The notes: a model not told the origin generated them from the letters alone. A DNA stretch of 64,000 nucleotides from Salinisphaera shabanensis E1L3A (GCF_000215955.2 NZ_AFNV02000005.1:1-64000); one strand, 5' to 3'. Shown: positions 23,628 to 33,423, counted from the stretch's first letter. Program-made: numbers and translations.

Positions 23628-25904
23628 TCAGTCTGCGGTCGCCGGCTCAGCGATCATATCGGCCACACCGATGGGGAACCGGCGGACGCGTTTGCTGGTG
23701 GCATGCCAAACGGCATTGGCGATGGCGCCGGCCGTGCCGGTGACCGCGATTTCGCCGACACCCTTAATGCCAAGCACGTTCACGTGCGGGTCGTCTTCGT
23801 TGACGATCAGGGCTTCGATATTCGCGACATCGGCATTGGTCGGCACATGATATTCGCCCAGATTGGCGTTCATGATGCGGCCGGTGCGCGGGTCAGTTTC
23901 GGCTTTTTCGTGCAGCGCGAACCCCAGGCCCCAGATCATGCCGCCAAAGAACTGACTTTCGACCATACGCGGGTTGATCACGCGGCCCGCGGCGAATGCG
24001 CCGACCATGCGTGTGACGCGCATCTGGCCCAAATCGGGGTCGACCTTGACCTCGGCAAACACCGCGCCATGCGCATGCATGGCATAGCGTTCGCCCACAT
24101 CGGCATCGGCGCGCCCGCGGCCATGGCCTTCGAGTTCGCGAAGCCCGGCACGCCGCAGAATATCGGCATAGCCTTCGCTGCGGGCCCCGTCGTCCACGGC
24201 CTGCAGCCGGCCCCAGCGGGCTTCAACCTGATCGGCGGCCAGACCGTGTAGCGGCGAGTCCGTATCGGCAACGGCCATGTCGATGAGCCGGGCAATGGCA
24301 TTGCGCCCGGCCGCGTCGATGGCGTTGCCCACAGTCGCGGTATGACCCGAACCGCCGGCGACACCGCCGTCCGGCAGGTCGGACGTACCAGCACGAAACA
24401 CGGTCTGATCGAGTTCGAGTTTGAGGCTGTCCGCTGCAATCTGGGCAAGCGCGGTCCAGGCGCCCTGGCCCATGTCCTGGGCACCGGTTTCCATCACGCC
24501 GGTGCCGTCGGCACGGATGATCGCGCGGGCTTCCGCTTCGAACATGATGACCGGGAACGTCGCCGTCCCCAGGCCCCAGCCCACGAGCAGGCCGTTCTCG
24601 TCGCGCATCGAGCGCGGCGCCAGTACGCGCTTTGCCCAGCCGAAGCGTTCTGCGCCCTGGGCATAGCAGTCGTAGAGCCGCTTGGAGGAAAACGGCTTGC
24701 CGGAGATCGGCTCGACGTCGGCATAGTTGGCCAGCCGGAAGGCCAGCGGGTCCATGCCACAGGCATGGGCGGCTTCGTCGATCGCGGATTCCAGCGCGAC
24801 CGAGCCACTGGCTTCGCCGGGCCCACGCATGAACATGGGCGTACCGGTATGCACGCGCACGGCGTCGTGCGTGGTCGAGATCGCCAGGCTGGCATAAAGC
24901 GTATGTGAAATATTCGCTGACGGCTCGAAGAACTCGTCGAACATCGATGAAGTGGTACGGGCATGGTGCGACAACGCGGTGAGTTTGCCGGCGTCGTCCA
25001 TGCCCAGACGCAAGGTCTGGCTTGTCGGCGCGCGATGGCCGAGCGGGCCGTACATCTGCGGCCGGGTCGGCACCAGCTTGACCGGACGACCGACCATTTT
25101 CGCGGCCAGAATCCCCAGAACCTGCGGGCTCATCAGCGCGCCCTTGCAGCCGAAACCGCCGCCCAGATAAGGGCTGCGGATGAGCACGTCGTCTGCATCG
25201 ATACCGAACAGCCCGGCCAAGCGACCGCGCGCAATCGTCATCGCCTGGCTGGGCGTATCGACAATGAGCTTATCGCCTTCCCAGGCTGCGACCACCGCAT
25301 GCGGTTCCATGGGGTTGTGATACTGCGCCGGCGTTTCATAGGTCGAATCGACCCGATGGCTGCCTTGGGCCAGACCCGCGTCGATATCGCCGACATGGCT
25401 TTCAGCCGGCGCGCCGGGGCCGACCGCTTCGGGCACGAACGCCTCGCTATCGGCGTGCATATCGAGCTGCGCCGGCTCGACGTCGTACCGCGGTGCCAGC
25501 AACGCGGCGCCCTCGGTCGCAGCCTCGAAGGTTTCGGCAATCACCACGGCGATGGGCTGATTGGCGTAGCGCACGCGATCGCTTTGCAACAGGTCGAGCC
25601 GGAACATGAACGGGTTGTCGCGATCGTCGGGGTTCTTGGCCAGTGCCGGGCGATTCTCCGGCGTCATGACTTCAACCACACCCGGGTGCGCTTTGGCCGC
25701 CGCTACGTCGAGCGCGCGCACGCGGCCGTTGGCGATGGTCGCTACTGCCATGACGGCATGCAGCATGTCCTTCGGATGATTGTCGGCGGCATACGTGGCG
25801 GCGCCAGTGACCTTGGCCACGCCGTCGCGGCGCTTGACCGGCTGGCCGATGCTGGCTTGTTGGCGCTGACGCGCCGGGGCGGTGATGGGGACGAACTCAG
25901 ACAT
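23628..25904 (-). CDS. paoC: Aldehyde oxidoreductase, molybdenum cofactor-binding subunit (PaoC/XdhA-like)
   Basis: 758 residues from the ATG at 25904, which overlaps the stop of the FAD subunit gene. Xanthine-oxidase-family landmarks are GGGFGCKGAL, FMRGPGEASGSVALESAIDE and, near the C terminus, GIKGVGEIAVTGTAGAI holding the catalytic Glu (GVGE). It binds molybdopterin cytosine dinucleotide and oxidises aldehydes or N-heterocycles. The closest arrangement that I know is E. coli PaoABC. Last gene of the operon. Confidence 0.85.
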   Translation of the reverse strand: MSEFVPITAPARQRQQASIGQPVKRRDGVAKVTGAATYAADNHPKDMLHAVMAVATIANGRVRALDVAAAKAHPGVVEVMTPENRPALAKNPDDRDNPFMFRLDLLQSDRVRYANQPIAVVIAETFEAATEGAALLAPRYDVEPAQLDMHADSEAFVPEAVGPGAPAESHVGDIDAGLAQGSHRVDSTYETPAQYHNPMEPHAVVAAWEGDKLIVDTPSQAMTIARGRLAGLFGIDADDVLIRSPYLGGGFGCKGALMSPQVLGILAAKMVGRPVKLVPTRPQMYGPLGHRAPTSQTLRLGMDDAGKLTALSHHARTTSSMFDEFFEPSANISHTLYASLAISTTHDAVRVHTGTPMFMRGPGEASGSVALESAIDEAAHACGMDPLAFRLANYADVEPISGKPFSSKRLYDCYAQGAERFGWAKRVLAPRSMRDENGLLVGWGLGTATFPVIMFEAEARAIIRADGTGVMETGAQDMGQGAWTALAQIAADSLKLELDQTVFRAGTSDLPDGGVAGGSGHTATVGNAIDAAGRNAIARLIDMAVADTDSPLHGLAADQVEARWGRLQAVDDGARSEGYADILRRAGLRELEGHGRGRADADVGERYAMHAHGAVFAEVKVDPDLGQMRVTRMVGAFAAGRVINPRMVESQFFGGMIWGLGFALHEKAETDPRTGRIMNANLGEYHVPTNADVANIEALIVNEDDPHVNVLGIKGVGEIAVTGTAGAIANAVWHATSKRVRRFPIGVADMIAEPATAD

Positions 25905-26958
25905 GGGCGAGCTCTCCAGTGGCAGTGGCGAAAGGCGCGCCGGGCAGGGCCGGCAATTCGCGCGGGGTGCCGGCAGCCGCACGAGCCAGTACGCGCGCAA
26001 CGGCATTCTGGGCCAGCGGGATCTTGTAGGCGTTATCGCCCGAGGGCGCTGCACCGGCCAAAGCGGCCCGCCCCGCGGCAGCGAATGCTTCGATGCCGAT
26101 CTGAGAACCGATCAGCCCGGCCTCGGCGTCATACGCGCGCCATGGTTTGGCGGCGATGCTGCCCATCGCGATACGCGCGTCGGTAATCGTGCCGTTATCG
26201 TCGATCTTGAGTGCAGCAGCAGCCGAAACCAGGGCAAAGGCATAAGAAGTCCGCTCACGCACTTTCAAATAACGCGAATGCCATGCAAATGCCGCGGCTT
26301 CTTTAGGCAGGCGAACGCCGACGATGAGTTCGCCGGGCGCAAGCCGGGTTTCCTGGTGCGGCGTGTCGCCCGGCAACCGATGGAAATCGGTGAGCGCGAC
26401 TTCACGCTGGCCTTCGCGACCTGCAATTTCGACCACGGCATCAAGCGCGGCCAGCGCCACACAGAAATCGGAGGGCTGGGTGGCGATACAGGCGTCGCTG
26501 AAGCCAAGCACCGCATGATTACTGTTCAGGCCATCGCGTGCATCGCAGCCGGCGCCGGGCACGCGTTTGTTGCAGGCACTAGCCGGGTCGTAGAAATAGG
26601 CACAGCGCGTGCGCTGCAGCAGATTGCCGCCGACAGTAGCGGCATTGCGCAGTTGCGGCGACGCGCCGGCAAGCAAGGCTTCGGCCACGGCCGGGAAGTC
26701 GTGGGCGAACTCGTCGTCGTAGGCCAGACCGGCATTTTTTACCAGCGCGCCGATGCGTGCGCCGCCGCCCTCGTCGCGTTCGATCCTGTTCAGTGCCGGC
26801 AGGTGCGTGATATCCACCAGCCGCGCCGGCTTGATCGCCCCGCCCTTCATCAGATCGAGCAGGTTGGTGCCGCCGGCCAGATATGTCGCGCCGGGCTCGC
26901 TCGCGGCGGCGACGGCGTCTTCGATAGTCGTCGGGCGAACGTAGTCGAAGTGATTCAT
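25897..26958 (-). CDS. paoB: Aldehyde oxidoreductase, FAD-binding subunit
   Basis: 353 residues. TYLAGGTNLLDLMK is the FAD-binding motif of the xanthine dehydrogenase FAD domain, and RNAATVGGNLLQRTRCAYFY plus CNKRVPGAGCDA resembles the PaoB insert that binds an additional 4Fe-4S cluster. It transfers electrons from the 2Fe-2S clusters. Overlaps both neighbours by a few bases (translational coupling). Confidence 0.85.
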   Translation of the reverse strand: MNHFDYVRPTTIEDAVAAASEPGATYLAGGTNLLDLMKGGAIKPARLVDITHLPALNRIERDEGGGARIGALVKNAGLAYDDEFAHDFPAVAEALLAGASPQLRNAATVGGNLLQRTRCAYFYDPASACNKRVPGAGCDARDGLNSNHAVLGFSDACIATQPSDFCVALAALDAVVEIAGREGQREVALTDFHRLPGDTPHQETRLAPGELIVGVRLPKEAAAFAWHSRYLKVRERTSYAFALVSAAAALKIDDNGTITDARIAMGSIAAKPWRAYDAEAGLIGSQIGIEAFAAAGRAALAGAAPSGDNAYKIPLAQNAVARVLARAAAGTPRELPALPGAPFATATGELAHV

Positions 26959-27452
26959 GCCACACCCCGCTCGGACTCGCGCGCCGTGAGGCGTTCGGCG
27001 TCAAGCACGGCCTCGACGATGCCGGCGTAGGCGCCGCAGCGACACAGATTGCCGCTCATCTGCTCGCGCACGCGTTCCGGGTCGCCGTGAACGCGTGCTT
27101 CGCGCAACAGGCCGATCGCGCTCATGATCTGCCCCGGCGTGCAGAAACCGCACTGAAAGCCGTCGTGATCGATAAAGGCCTGCTGAACCGGATGCAGTTC
27201 GGGGCCATCGGCCACGCCTTCGATCGTTTCGACGCTCGCACCCTCCAGGCTGGCCGCGAGCGTTAGGCAGGCGTTCACGCGCCGGCCGTCGACCAGCACG
27301 GTGCAGGCACCGCACTGGCCGCGGTCGCAGCCTTTTTTGGTGCCGGTGAGCTCAAGGCGCTCGCGCAGCAGATCGAGCAACGTGATACGCGGATCGTCCA
27401 GTTCAATCGCGCGCGATTCGCCGTTAAGCGTTATTTGAATAGCCAGCGACAT
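26955..27452 (-). CDS. paoA: Aldehyde oxidoreductase, 2Fe-2S subunit
   Basis: 165 residues. Two cluster motifs are visible: CDRGQCGACTVLVDG with a later Cys for the plant-type cluster, and CGFCTPGQ with CRCG for the helical one. Unlike E. coli PaoA it has no twin-arginine signal (it starts MSLAIQITLNG), so this complex is probably cytoplasmic. First gene of the operon; the stop overlaps the start of the FAD subunit. Confidence 0.88.
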   Translation of the reverse strand: MSLAIQITLNGESRAIELDDPRITLLDLLRERLELTGTKKGCDRGQCGACTVLVDGRRVNACLTLAASLEGASVETIEGVADGPELHPVQQAFIDHDGFQCGFCTPGQIMSAIGLLREARVHGDPERVREQMSGNLCRCGAYAGIVEAVLDAERLTARESERGVA

Positions 27453-27490
27453 GCGCAGCCTCCGGTAAGATGACGGGTAAAACCGTAGCC

Positions 27491-27548
27491 GTGAAACACT
27501 ATACGCGCCGTTTCACGTCTCCGATTCAATATACGGAGGCGTCCTCCG
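27491..27548. promoter_or_regulatory. Divergent operators between paoA and tetR
   Basis: GTGAAAC (27491) and GTTTCAC (27510) form a 7-bp inverted repeat. CGGAGG-CGT-CCTCCG (27534-27548) forms a second, perfect 6-bp one, 22 bases before the tetR start. Such paired dyads in a 117-base divergent gap are expected for TetR autoregulation and control of the oxidoreductase operon. Confidence 0.55.
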
Positions 27549-27569
27549 CTTTGTACAGACACTTCGACG

Positions 27570-28166
27570 ATGAGCAATAACGAGGGGAAGACGAAACCAC
27601 GCGGCCGCCCCCAGCGAGCGGATGCACGGCGCAATCGCGAGCGGCTGCTGTCAGCGGCGCGAACGGTGTTTGCCACAAACGGCGCAAACGCCAGCCTGCA
27701 AGGCATCGCGCGCGAAGCGGGCGTGGGCATCGGCACGCTATATCGGCATTTTCCCTCGCGCGAAAATCTCTATACCGCGGTCTATGAGCACGAGGTCGAT
27801 CACCTGGTCGCCCTGGCCGCATCACGCACGCAAGCGCCCGATCCGGTGGCTGCCCTGCGCGACTGGCTGCAAGCGCTGGTATCGCTGGTCGCCACCAAGA
27901 CCGGCATGATCTCGGCGTTGGCCATATCGGCCGAAACCAAGTCGGCCGTGTCGCAGGCCACCTCCGCCCGTTTGATCGACGCGCTCGGCAGCCTGCTCGA
28001 CCGATGCGTCACGCAGAAGCTGCTGCGTGACGCGCTTTCCGCGCGCGACGTACTGCATGCCGTGGTCGGCATGTGCCTGATCCAGACCGAGCCCGACTGG
28101 CAGCAACGTGTCGCACCGATGATCGATGTTCTGATCGACGGACTGCGCCGACCTGCGGGCGACTGA
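27570..28166 (+). CDS. TetR-family regulator
   Basis: 198 residues. RRNRERLLSAARTVFATNGA followed by SLQGIAREAGVGIGTLYRHF is the TetR helix-turn-helix; the C-terminal ligand domain is helical. Divergent from paoABC, which it probably represses until an aldehyde-type inducer is present. Confidence 0.9.
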   Translation: MSNNEGKTKPRGRPQRADARRNRERLLSAARTVFATNGANASLQGIAREAGVGIGTLYRHFPSRENLYTAVYEHEVDHLVALAASRTQAPDPVAALRDWLQALVSLVATKTGMISALAISAETKSAVSQATSARLIDALGSLLDRCVTQKLLRDALSARDVLHAVVGMCLIQTEPDWQQRVAPMIDVLIDGLRRPAGD

Positions 28167-28309
28167 GGCCGCATCGATCGCCGTGGTCGGCAATCGAAGT
28201 CCGTGAACACAGACCACCCGCGCTGCCCACACACTGGAAATTGCGCCCGAATGCACATAGCGTTGCGCGCACGAATATCCCGAACACCGCCGATACTGCG
28301 ACGAACGCC

Positions 28310-28759
28310 ATGAGTGAAGACGATCTGATCGAGGCCAGCCCCTGCAAACTGCGCAACGGCGATTGGGGCTGCAAAACACAGGAGCCGGTCCAGGTTGGCG
28401 ATGCCGTTCAGATCGTCACCCGGGCCAACAAGCAATGGCGCGCCGAAATCACGCAGGTGGTCTGGACCGACGGCCAGGTCTGTATCTGTGCGACGGCCAG
28501 CGACAAACAGAAAAAGGCGCCGGACGACGCGAAACAGCCGCCCCGTAAGGCAACCCCAGAACGCACGCCAAAAGCCGCCGCTTCGCCGCGCAACGCCACG
28601 ACAGACTCGGCCGTTGACGACGCGCCGCCGGCGCCGCCGCGCTTCGACGTGCCGCCCACGGACGAACTCGACGCCATGGCCGACAGCGCCGCCGAACAGG
28701 CCGACGATGACGACGACCTCATGAACGCCATGAACGAGTTCGAGCGCGACTCACGATAA
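28310..28759 (+). CDS. Hypothetical acidic cytoplasmic protein
   Basis: 149 residues. Residues 1-65 form a compact beta-type domain (LRNGDWGCKTQ, VGDAVQIVTRANKQWRAEIT, VVWTDGQVCICAT), a layout seen in small proteins of unknown function. Residues 66-149 are low-complexity, Pro/Ala-rich and end in an acidic tail with a run of five Asp. ATG chosen because the upstream sequence lacks codon bias. Function unknown. Confidence 0.6.
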   Translation: MSEDDLIEASPCKLRNGDWGCKTQEPVQVGDAVQIVTRANKQWRAEITQVVWTDGQVCICATASDKQKKAPDDAKQPPRKATPERTPKAAASPRNATTDSAVDDAPPAPPRFDVPPTDELDAMADSAAEQADDDDDLMNAMNEFERDSR

Positions 28760-29021
28760 GCAGCCTTTCCCCTGCCGGCACGGCAGGCGCAGATGCCCGC
28801 CTATACCTTGTCGCGCGGGCTGTATCAGAACACGCGCTTTGCATACGCGCCTGCAAGGCAAGCGTCGAGCCTGTGCGCATCGCTCACATCGACGAGCCCG
28901 TTACGCGACATGCGCGGCCTGCGCTCAGTGCGTAGCACTCTACTGCGCAGATGGATTCTGCCCTTCTGCAACGCTGCCGACCCCGCGTTTCGCTCCGTCA
29001 ACGCGTAGAACAGAATTTTTC

Positions 29022-29049
29022 TAAAAAAAAGCCGCCTTGCTGCCGATAG
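29022..29049 (+). promoter_or_regulatory. Candidate sigma-28 (FliA) promoter
   Basis: TAAAAAAA at 29022 and GCCGATAG at 29042 match the flagellar sigma factor consensus (TAAA, then GCCGATAA) with a spacer one base longer than ideal. It lies about 90 bases before the chemoreceptor gene, where such a promoter is expected. The rest of the 28760-29139 gap shows no gene. Confidence 0.55.
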
Positions 29050-29139
29050 GACTAACGTATCTCTAGGTAAATCGGTTATCCACGACAACTGTCGAGACTT
29101 TTGTCTTGTCGTGCGTCCCTAGCTGCAGCTTTCAAACCA

Positions 29140-31164
29140 ATGACAAACTTCTTGCATCGCATTGGCATCAGTCGCAAGTTTCTGTTGGCGCTGACCCTGC
29201 CAACGCTGGCCATGCTTTACTTCGCCGTCTCCGGCATTGTTCAACGCCAGCAGGTGGTTAGTGAAATGGATCGCCTTCATTCGCTGACCGCCGTGGCCGA
29301 ACAGGCCGGCAATCTGGTACATCAGCTCCAGCGAGAGCGTGGCATGACAGCCGGCTTTCTCGGCAGCCAGGGCCAGACCTTCGGCGACGAACTGCGAGCA
29401 CAACGCCCCGCTACGGATACCGAGGCGAATGCTTTCATCGATCAGCTCGCCGCGCTGGACGAAAGTCAGCTCAGCACTGACCTGAGCGCCCAGATTGATG
29501 CAGCCCGCCAGCGCCTGGACGCAACCACCGATATGCGTTCACGGGTGGATGCGCTCTCGGTACCGCTGGGCGATGCACTGGAACACTACACTGGCACGAA
29601 CGCAGCCCTCATGGGTCTGGCCGGCAAACTGGGGCATACGACAGACCAAGCCAAGATCGCACAACGCCTGTCAGCCTATTACAAGCTGCTGGAAGCCAAG
29701 GATCTCGCCGGCATCGAACGTGCAGTGCTCGCAAACGCATTTGCAGCGGACCAGATGCCGCAGGCGTTGTATCGCCGATTCCTGAAATTGATCGGTGCTG
29801 AAGCCGCGTTTTTGAAAGGGTTCCAGACCCTTGCCACCCCCGCGATGCGTGAAGAATACCGGCAAGCCCTCTCCGGACCGGAAATCGACCGCCTGAAGGA
29901 CTTGCGAAACCTGGCTATCGATCGCGCCGACCAGGGCGGTTTCGGCGTCGATCCCAAGCAATGGTTCGACTGGCAGACCATCAAGATCAGCGGGCTGAAG
30001 ACCGTGGAAGACGCAGTGACGGCCGAAATCATGGCAACCGAACAGGGGCTGCGCAGCGAAGCCCGCGCGGACCTCTGGTTCTATGTGGCCATCGCTGTGG
30101 TCGCATCCCTGCTCGCGCTGGTGCTCACCATTGCCATCGTGCGCGCTATCGTTGGCCCGCTTAAGGAGGCCTTGCATAACATCACGAATCGTAATGGCGA
30201 CCTGACCCAGCGCCTGGTCGTACCGGGTACCGACGAGCTGTCCCAGCTCTACAAGGCCTTCAACGAGGCCACTGAAAGCACGGCCCAACTGGTGCGAAAC
30301 ATCCAGCGCAGCGCCCTGTCCGTCGAAGTGGCCAGCGGTGAAATCTCGCAAGGCAACCAGGACCTTGCCCAGCGAACCGAGCAGCAGTCCGCCTCGATCG
30401 AGGAAACCGCTGCGAGCATGGAGGAGATTACCTCGACGGTCCGCCATACCGCAGAGAACGCAGGCCAGGCCCAGCATCTGTCTGAAGACGTATCCGAACA
30501 GGCCACGCAGGCGCGCGCCATCGCCGACGATGCGCGCAAGGCGATGAGCGATATTCATAGCGCCAATCAGGAAGTCACCGACATCGTCGAGGCGATCGAC
30601 GGTATTGCATTCCAGACCAACCTGCTGGCCCTGAATGCGTCGGTCGAAGCCGCCCGCGCCGGCGAGCACGGCCGCGGCTTCGCCGTGGTCGCTGCAGAAG
30701 TACGCCAGCTGGCCAGCCGCAGTGCCAACGAAGCCAAGCGTATTCGTGTGCTGATCGAACGCAACGTATCGACCATCGATACCGGCAACAAGCTGGTGGG
30801 CGATACCCACAGCACGTTAACCGAAATCGCATCGCGGATCCGACAGGTAACGGGCCTGGTAACCGATATTTCGAGCGCGACAAACGAACAGTCGCAAGGT
30901 ATCGAACAGATCAATCAGGCCATTGCACAGCTGGAATCGGTGACGCAGCAGAACTCCGCCCTAGTGGAAGAGGTCGCCGCTGCCAGCAAGTCGCTCGATG
31001 AACAGGCGGTTGAAATGGCGCGTGAAGTCGGTCAATTCACGGTCGACGACAGCGGGCATGCTCACGCCGCGCATGCCGAGAATCAAGCCGGAACAACATC
31101 AGCGCGCTCGCATCACACGCCGTCTTCCAGCATGCCGTCGGGCGCACTTGCCATGGGCGGCTAG
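29140..31164 (+). CDS. Methyl-accepting chemotaxis protein with NIT sensor domain
   Basis: 674 residues. A membrane segment near residues 13-32 is followed by a large helical periplasmic domain (about 45-300, with QLQRERGMTAGFL as in NIT nitrate/nitrite-sensing domains). A second membrane segment (about 325-346), a HAMP domain and the cytoplasmic signalling hairpin follow; its tip EAIDGIAFQTNLLALNASVE is the CheA/CheW-binding region. The C terminus is Ala/His-rich and lacks a CheR-docking pentapeptide. The ligand is a guess from domain type. Confidence 0.88.
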   Translation: MTNFLHRIGISRKFLLALTLPTLAMLYFAVSGIVQRQQVVSEMDRLHSLTAVAEQAGNLVHQLQRERGMTAGFLGSQGQTFGDELRAQRPATDTEANAFIDQLAALDESQLSTDLSAQIDAARQRLDATTDMRSRVDALSVPLGDALEHYTGTNAALMGLAGKLGHTTDQAKIAQRLSAYYKLLEAKDLAGIERAVLANAFAADQMPQALYRRFLKLIGAEAAFLKGFQTLATPAMREEYRQALSGPEIDRLKDLRNLAIDRADQGGFGVDPKQWFDWQTIKISGLKTVEDAVTAEIMATEQGLRSEARADLWFYVAIAVVASLLALVLTIAIVRAIVGPLKEALHNITNRNGDLTQRLVVPGTDELSQLYKAFNEATESTAQLVRNIQRSALSVEVASGEISQGNQDLAQRTEQQSASIEETAASMEEITSTVRHTAENAGQAQHLSEDVSEQATQARAIADDARKAMSDIHSANQEVTDIVEAIDGIAFQTNLLALNASVEAARAGEHGRGFAVVAAEVRQLASRSANEAKRIRVLIERNVSTIDTGNKLVGDTHSTLTEIASRIRQVTGLVTDISSATNEQSQGIEQINQAIAQLESVTQQNSALVEEVAAASKSLDEQAVEMAREVGQFTVDDSGHAHAAHAENQAGTTSARSHHTPSSSMPSGALAMGG

Positions 31165-31262
31165 CTCGGCAGGCTCATGCTCTGCGGCAGGCGCAATCCG
31201 GCTCTATCTCGGTTCAGCCGGATAGGCAGCGGACCCATCCAGCTCACGAGTTGGCGCGGCGG

Positions 31263-32399
31263 TTAATCGTTAGCGCCGCGAAAGCCGCTTTCGGCCCGAT
31301 TGCGGCCCAGATTCTTGGCCCGATACAGCGCCTTGTCAGCCGCGTCGATCGGTTCTCGTGTCGACGGCGCGCGCCGCTTGCCGCGGCTTTCGAACTGACT
31401 GTACCCGATGCTCATGGTGACGACTTCGAGTGCATCGGGGCGATAGCGGTGCTCGATCGCCAGCGCCTCTACGGCAGCGCGCAGCCGCTCGACCGCTTCC
31501 TTGATATAACCGTGGTTGGCTTGCGGCAGAAGAATGATGAACTCCTCGCCGCCATAGCGGGCCACGAGATCGAAATCGCTGCGTGTGGAATCCCGCAGCG
31601 CCGCGCCAATCGCATACAGCGTTTCATCGCCTCGCAAATGACCGTAATGGTCGTTATAGAGCTTGAAATAGTCGATATCGCATAGCACGACGCCGACCAA
31701 GGTGTCCGGTTTTTCAGACCACCGCGCGAGAAACGCCTCCACGGCTCGACGATTGGGCAACTGGGTAAGCACATCGGTCGCACTCAGTTGTGCAAGTTCC
31801 AGGTTCGAATCCGTCAGGCTTTCTTCGACGGCGTCGATCTGCTGGCGAAAAAGCACCATAAACGCCGTTATCAACGCGACCGCAGCAACCGTACTGAAAC
31901 CGAAGACCAGCGTGAGAATAACCTCTGGCACCGCCAACGGTGGTGTGGCATGGCCGAAGTTCTGATCGCATATCCAGAACAGGAGCGCGTTGCTCCCTGC
32001 CAGCAGGGCAAGCGCTCGAGCGCGCGCACGCTCGAACAACAGCGGCAGAATGCTGATGAGGGTGAAATAGAACAGATGGACGCCCAGGTCGCGGCCGATG
32101 TACCAGGTCACCATCGCGAGCTGCGCCATCACTACGACCACAATGAAATTACGGGCGGAATCATGACGCCGGCGATAGTTCGCCCATAGCGTCCATAGGT
32201 ACCCCGCCATGATCGCCAAATTGCTGGCGAAAACCGGCGCATAGTAAGACAGCGACGTCAGGCCATAGAACAGCTGATAAGGCACGGTCGTAACCGCGCC
32301 AAACAGGCCCAGCTGATTGACGAGCATGATGCGCCTGCGCAAGGCCGGTTCCGTATCTTGCGCACCCAACTTCCAGAGTTTGGCCAACCATCTCAGCAT
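31263..32399 (-). CDS. Membrane-bound diguanylate cyclase
   Basis: 378 residues. Five or six membrane segments fill residues 25-190, followed by a short coiled linker and a GGDEF domain with an intact RYGGEEF active site, so it should make cyclic di-GMP. The residues at the usual inhibitory site upstream read SDFD rather than RxxD, so product inhibition is probably absent. Convergent with the chemoreceptor gene. The input signal is unknown. Confidence 0.9.
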   Translation of the reverse strand: MLRWLAKLWKLGAQDTEPALRRRIMLVNQLGLFGAVTTVPYQLFYGLTSLSYYAPVFASNLAIMAGYLWTLWANYRRRHDSARNFIVVVVMAQLAMVTWYIGRDLGVHLFYFTLISILPLLFERARARALALLAGSNALLFWICDQNFGHATPPLAVPEVILTLVFGFSTVAAVALITAFMVLFRQQIDAVEESLTDSNLELAQLSATDVLTQLPNRRAVEAFLARWSEKPDTLVGVVLCDIDYFKLYNDHYGHLRGDETLYAIGAALRDSTRSDFDLVARYGGEEFIILLPQANHGYIKEAVERLRAAVEALAIEHRYRPDALEVVTMSIGYSQFESRGKRRAPSTREPIDAADKALYRAKNLGRNRAESGFRGAND

Positions 32400-32774
32400 G
32401 TCGTCCGGGCCAGACGTCCTTTAATTGATTCGTGTTTCCGGCACGGCCGTCGGCCGCAAGCTACACGTCATAGCCCCAATCCAACACGCCGGCATGCATC
32501 CTGTTACCCAACCCATGACCGTACAGCTGATCGTGTCCTATCGGCCAGCGCGCTCACAAATTGATGACAGCATCCCATGCTGGCTCAACCGAACATGCTC
32601 ACCAGAGCACGCCCTTGATCGGGGCGACCTCAGTTGGTGCCGGTCGACCGATCGCCTTTATGAGATCGAGCTCGATCAACCTGCCCCGGCTGAAGAACCA
32701 GCGTGACACAAGAAAAAATCTTTCGTCATATCCGTGGGCGGCGTACTTAATTCCGGATTCCACGAAGCAATTAG
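32400..32774. other. Intergenic stretch with degraded sequence
   Basis: No convincing gene. A short open frame near 32425-32706 has weak coding character. CCGGATTCCAC occurs at 32753 and again at 32817, bracketing the broken 5' end of the phosphoesterase remnant. Confidence 0.45.
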
Positions 32775-33134
32775 CCCAAGGCCCTTAGCCCGTGCCACGA
32801 ATTCCGTACACTGTCACCGGATTCCACAGACGGGCTGCCGCTCAAGCGCCGGGGTGCGATCTGGCCCGACGAAGTCGATAATCTGGCAACGAAACGTGCC
32901 GATCTACTGATTACCCACGAAGCGCCGGGCTGTCATCGCTACGGCTTCGAGGCGCTGACGGAACTCGCACACGGCCTGGGTGCGCAAGCGCTGTATCACG
33001 GCCACGTTCACGTACAGTACGATCACGACACGGATGATTGCGGTTTGACGGTCCACGGCATCGCGCTCGGCGCGGCGGTGGATCTCGACGGCACGATTCT
33101 GCACTGGGGGCCGCGGTCTCAACGGCCATATTGA
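32775..33134 (+). pseudogene. Metallophosphoesterase remnant (C-terminal part)
   Basis: An open frame without any start codon, following a TAG at 32772. From 32835 it encodes 99 residues including RADLLITHEAPG and ALYHGHVHVQYD, the late GH/H-x-H metal-binding motifs of calcineurin-like phosphoesterases, and ends in WGPRSQRPY. The N-terminal half with the D-x-H and GD motifs is absent upstream. It is therefore a truncated copy, probably non-functional. Confidence 0.7.
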
Positions 33135-33423
33135 GCGGCTCGCGAAAGTCAGTATTGGAGACTCAGGCCATCCCCCTCAAGCCGGTCGATTCCGACGAGT
33201 AACAGGGTCGAGTCTTTCATCGCGTGCAAATTCCCGGAACTGCCCCTCACTTTCGCGCTGTAAACGCGAAACGTCAGGCTCTCGAAGGGTTGACCGTGGC
33301 GGCGGGGTGCCGTTTTGATCAGTTTGTCTTATCGCGGTTGCCTGACGATTCGATCCACGACGCCGGACACGGCGACGCGTACGCACAAGAGGGCTCGCTC
33401 ACAGACCGACCCGCGTCACAGCA
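33135..33423. other. Intergenic stretch without recognised gene
   Basis: Between the phosphoesterase remnant and the terminator of the MDR gene. I see no credible reading frame or repeat. Confidence 0.4.

Noticed and set aside
32425-32706. A 93-codon plus-strand frame upstream of the phosphoesterase remnant.
   Set aside because: No ribosome-binding site, mixed composition and no recognised domain; insufficient support to call a gene.
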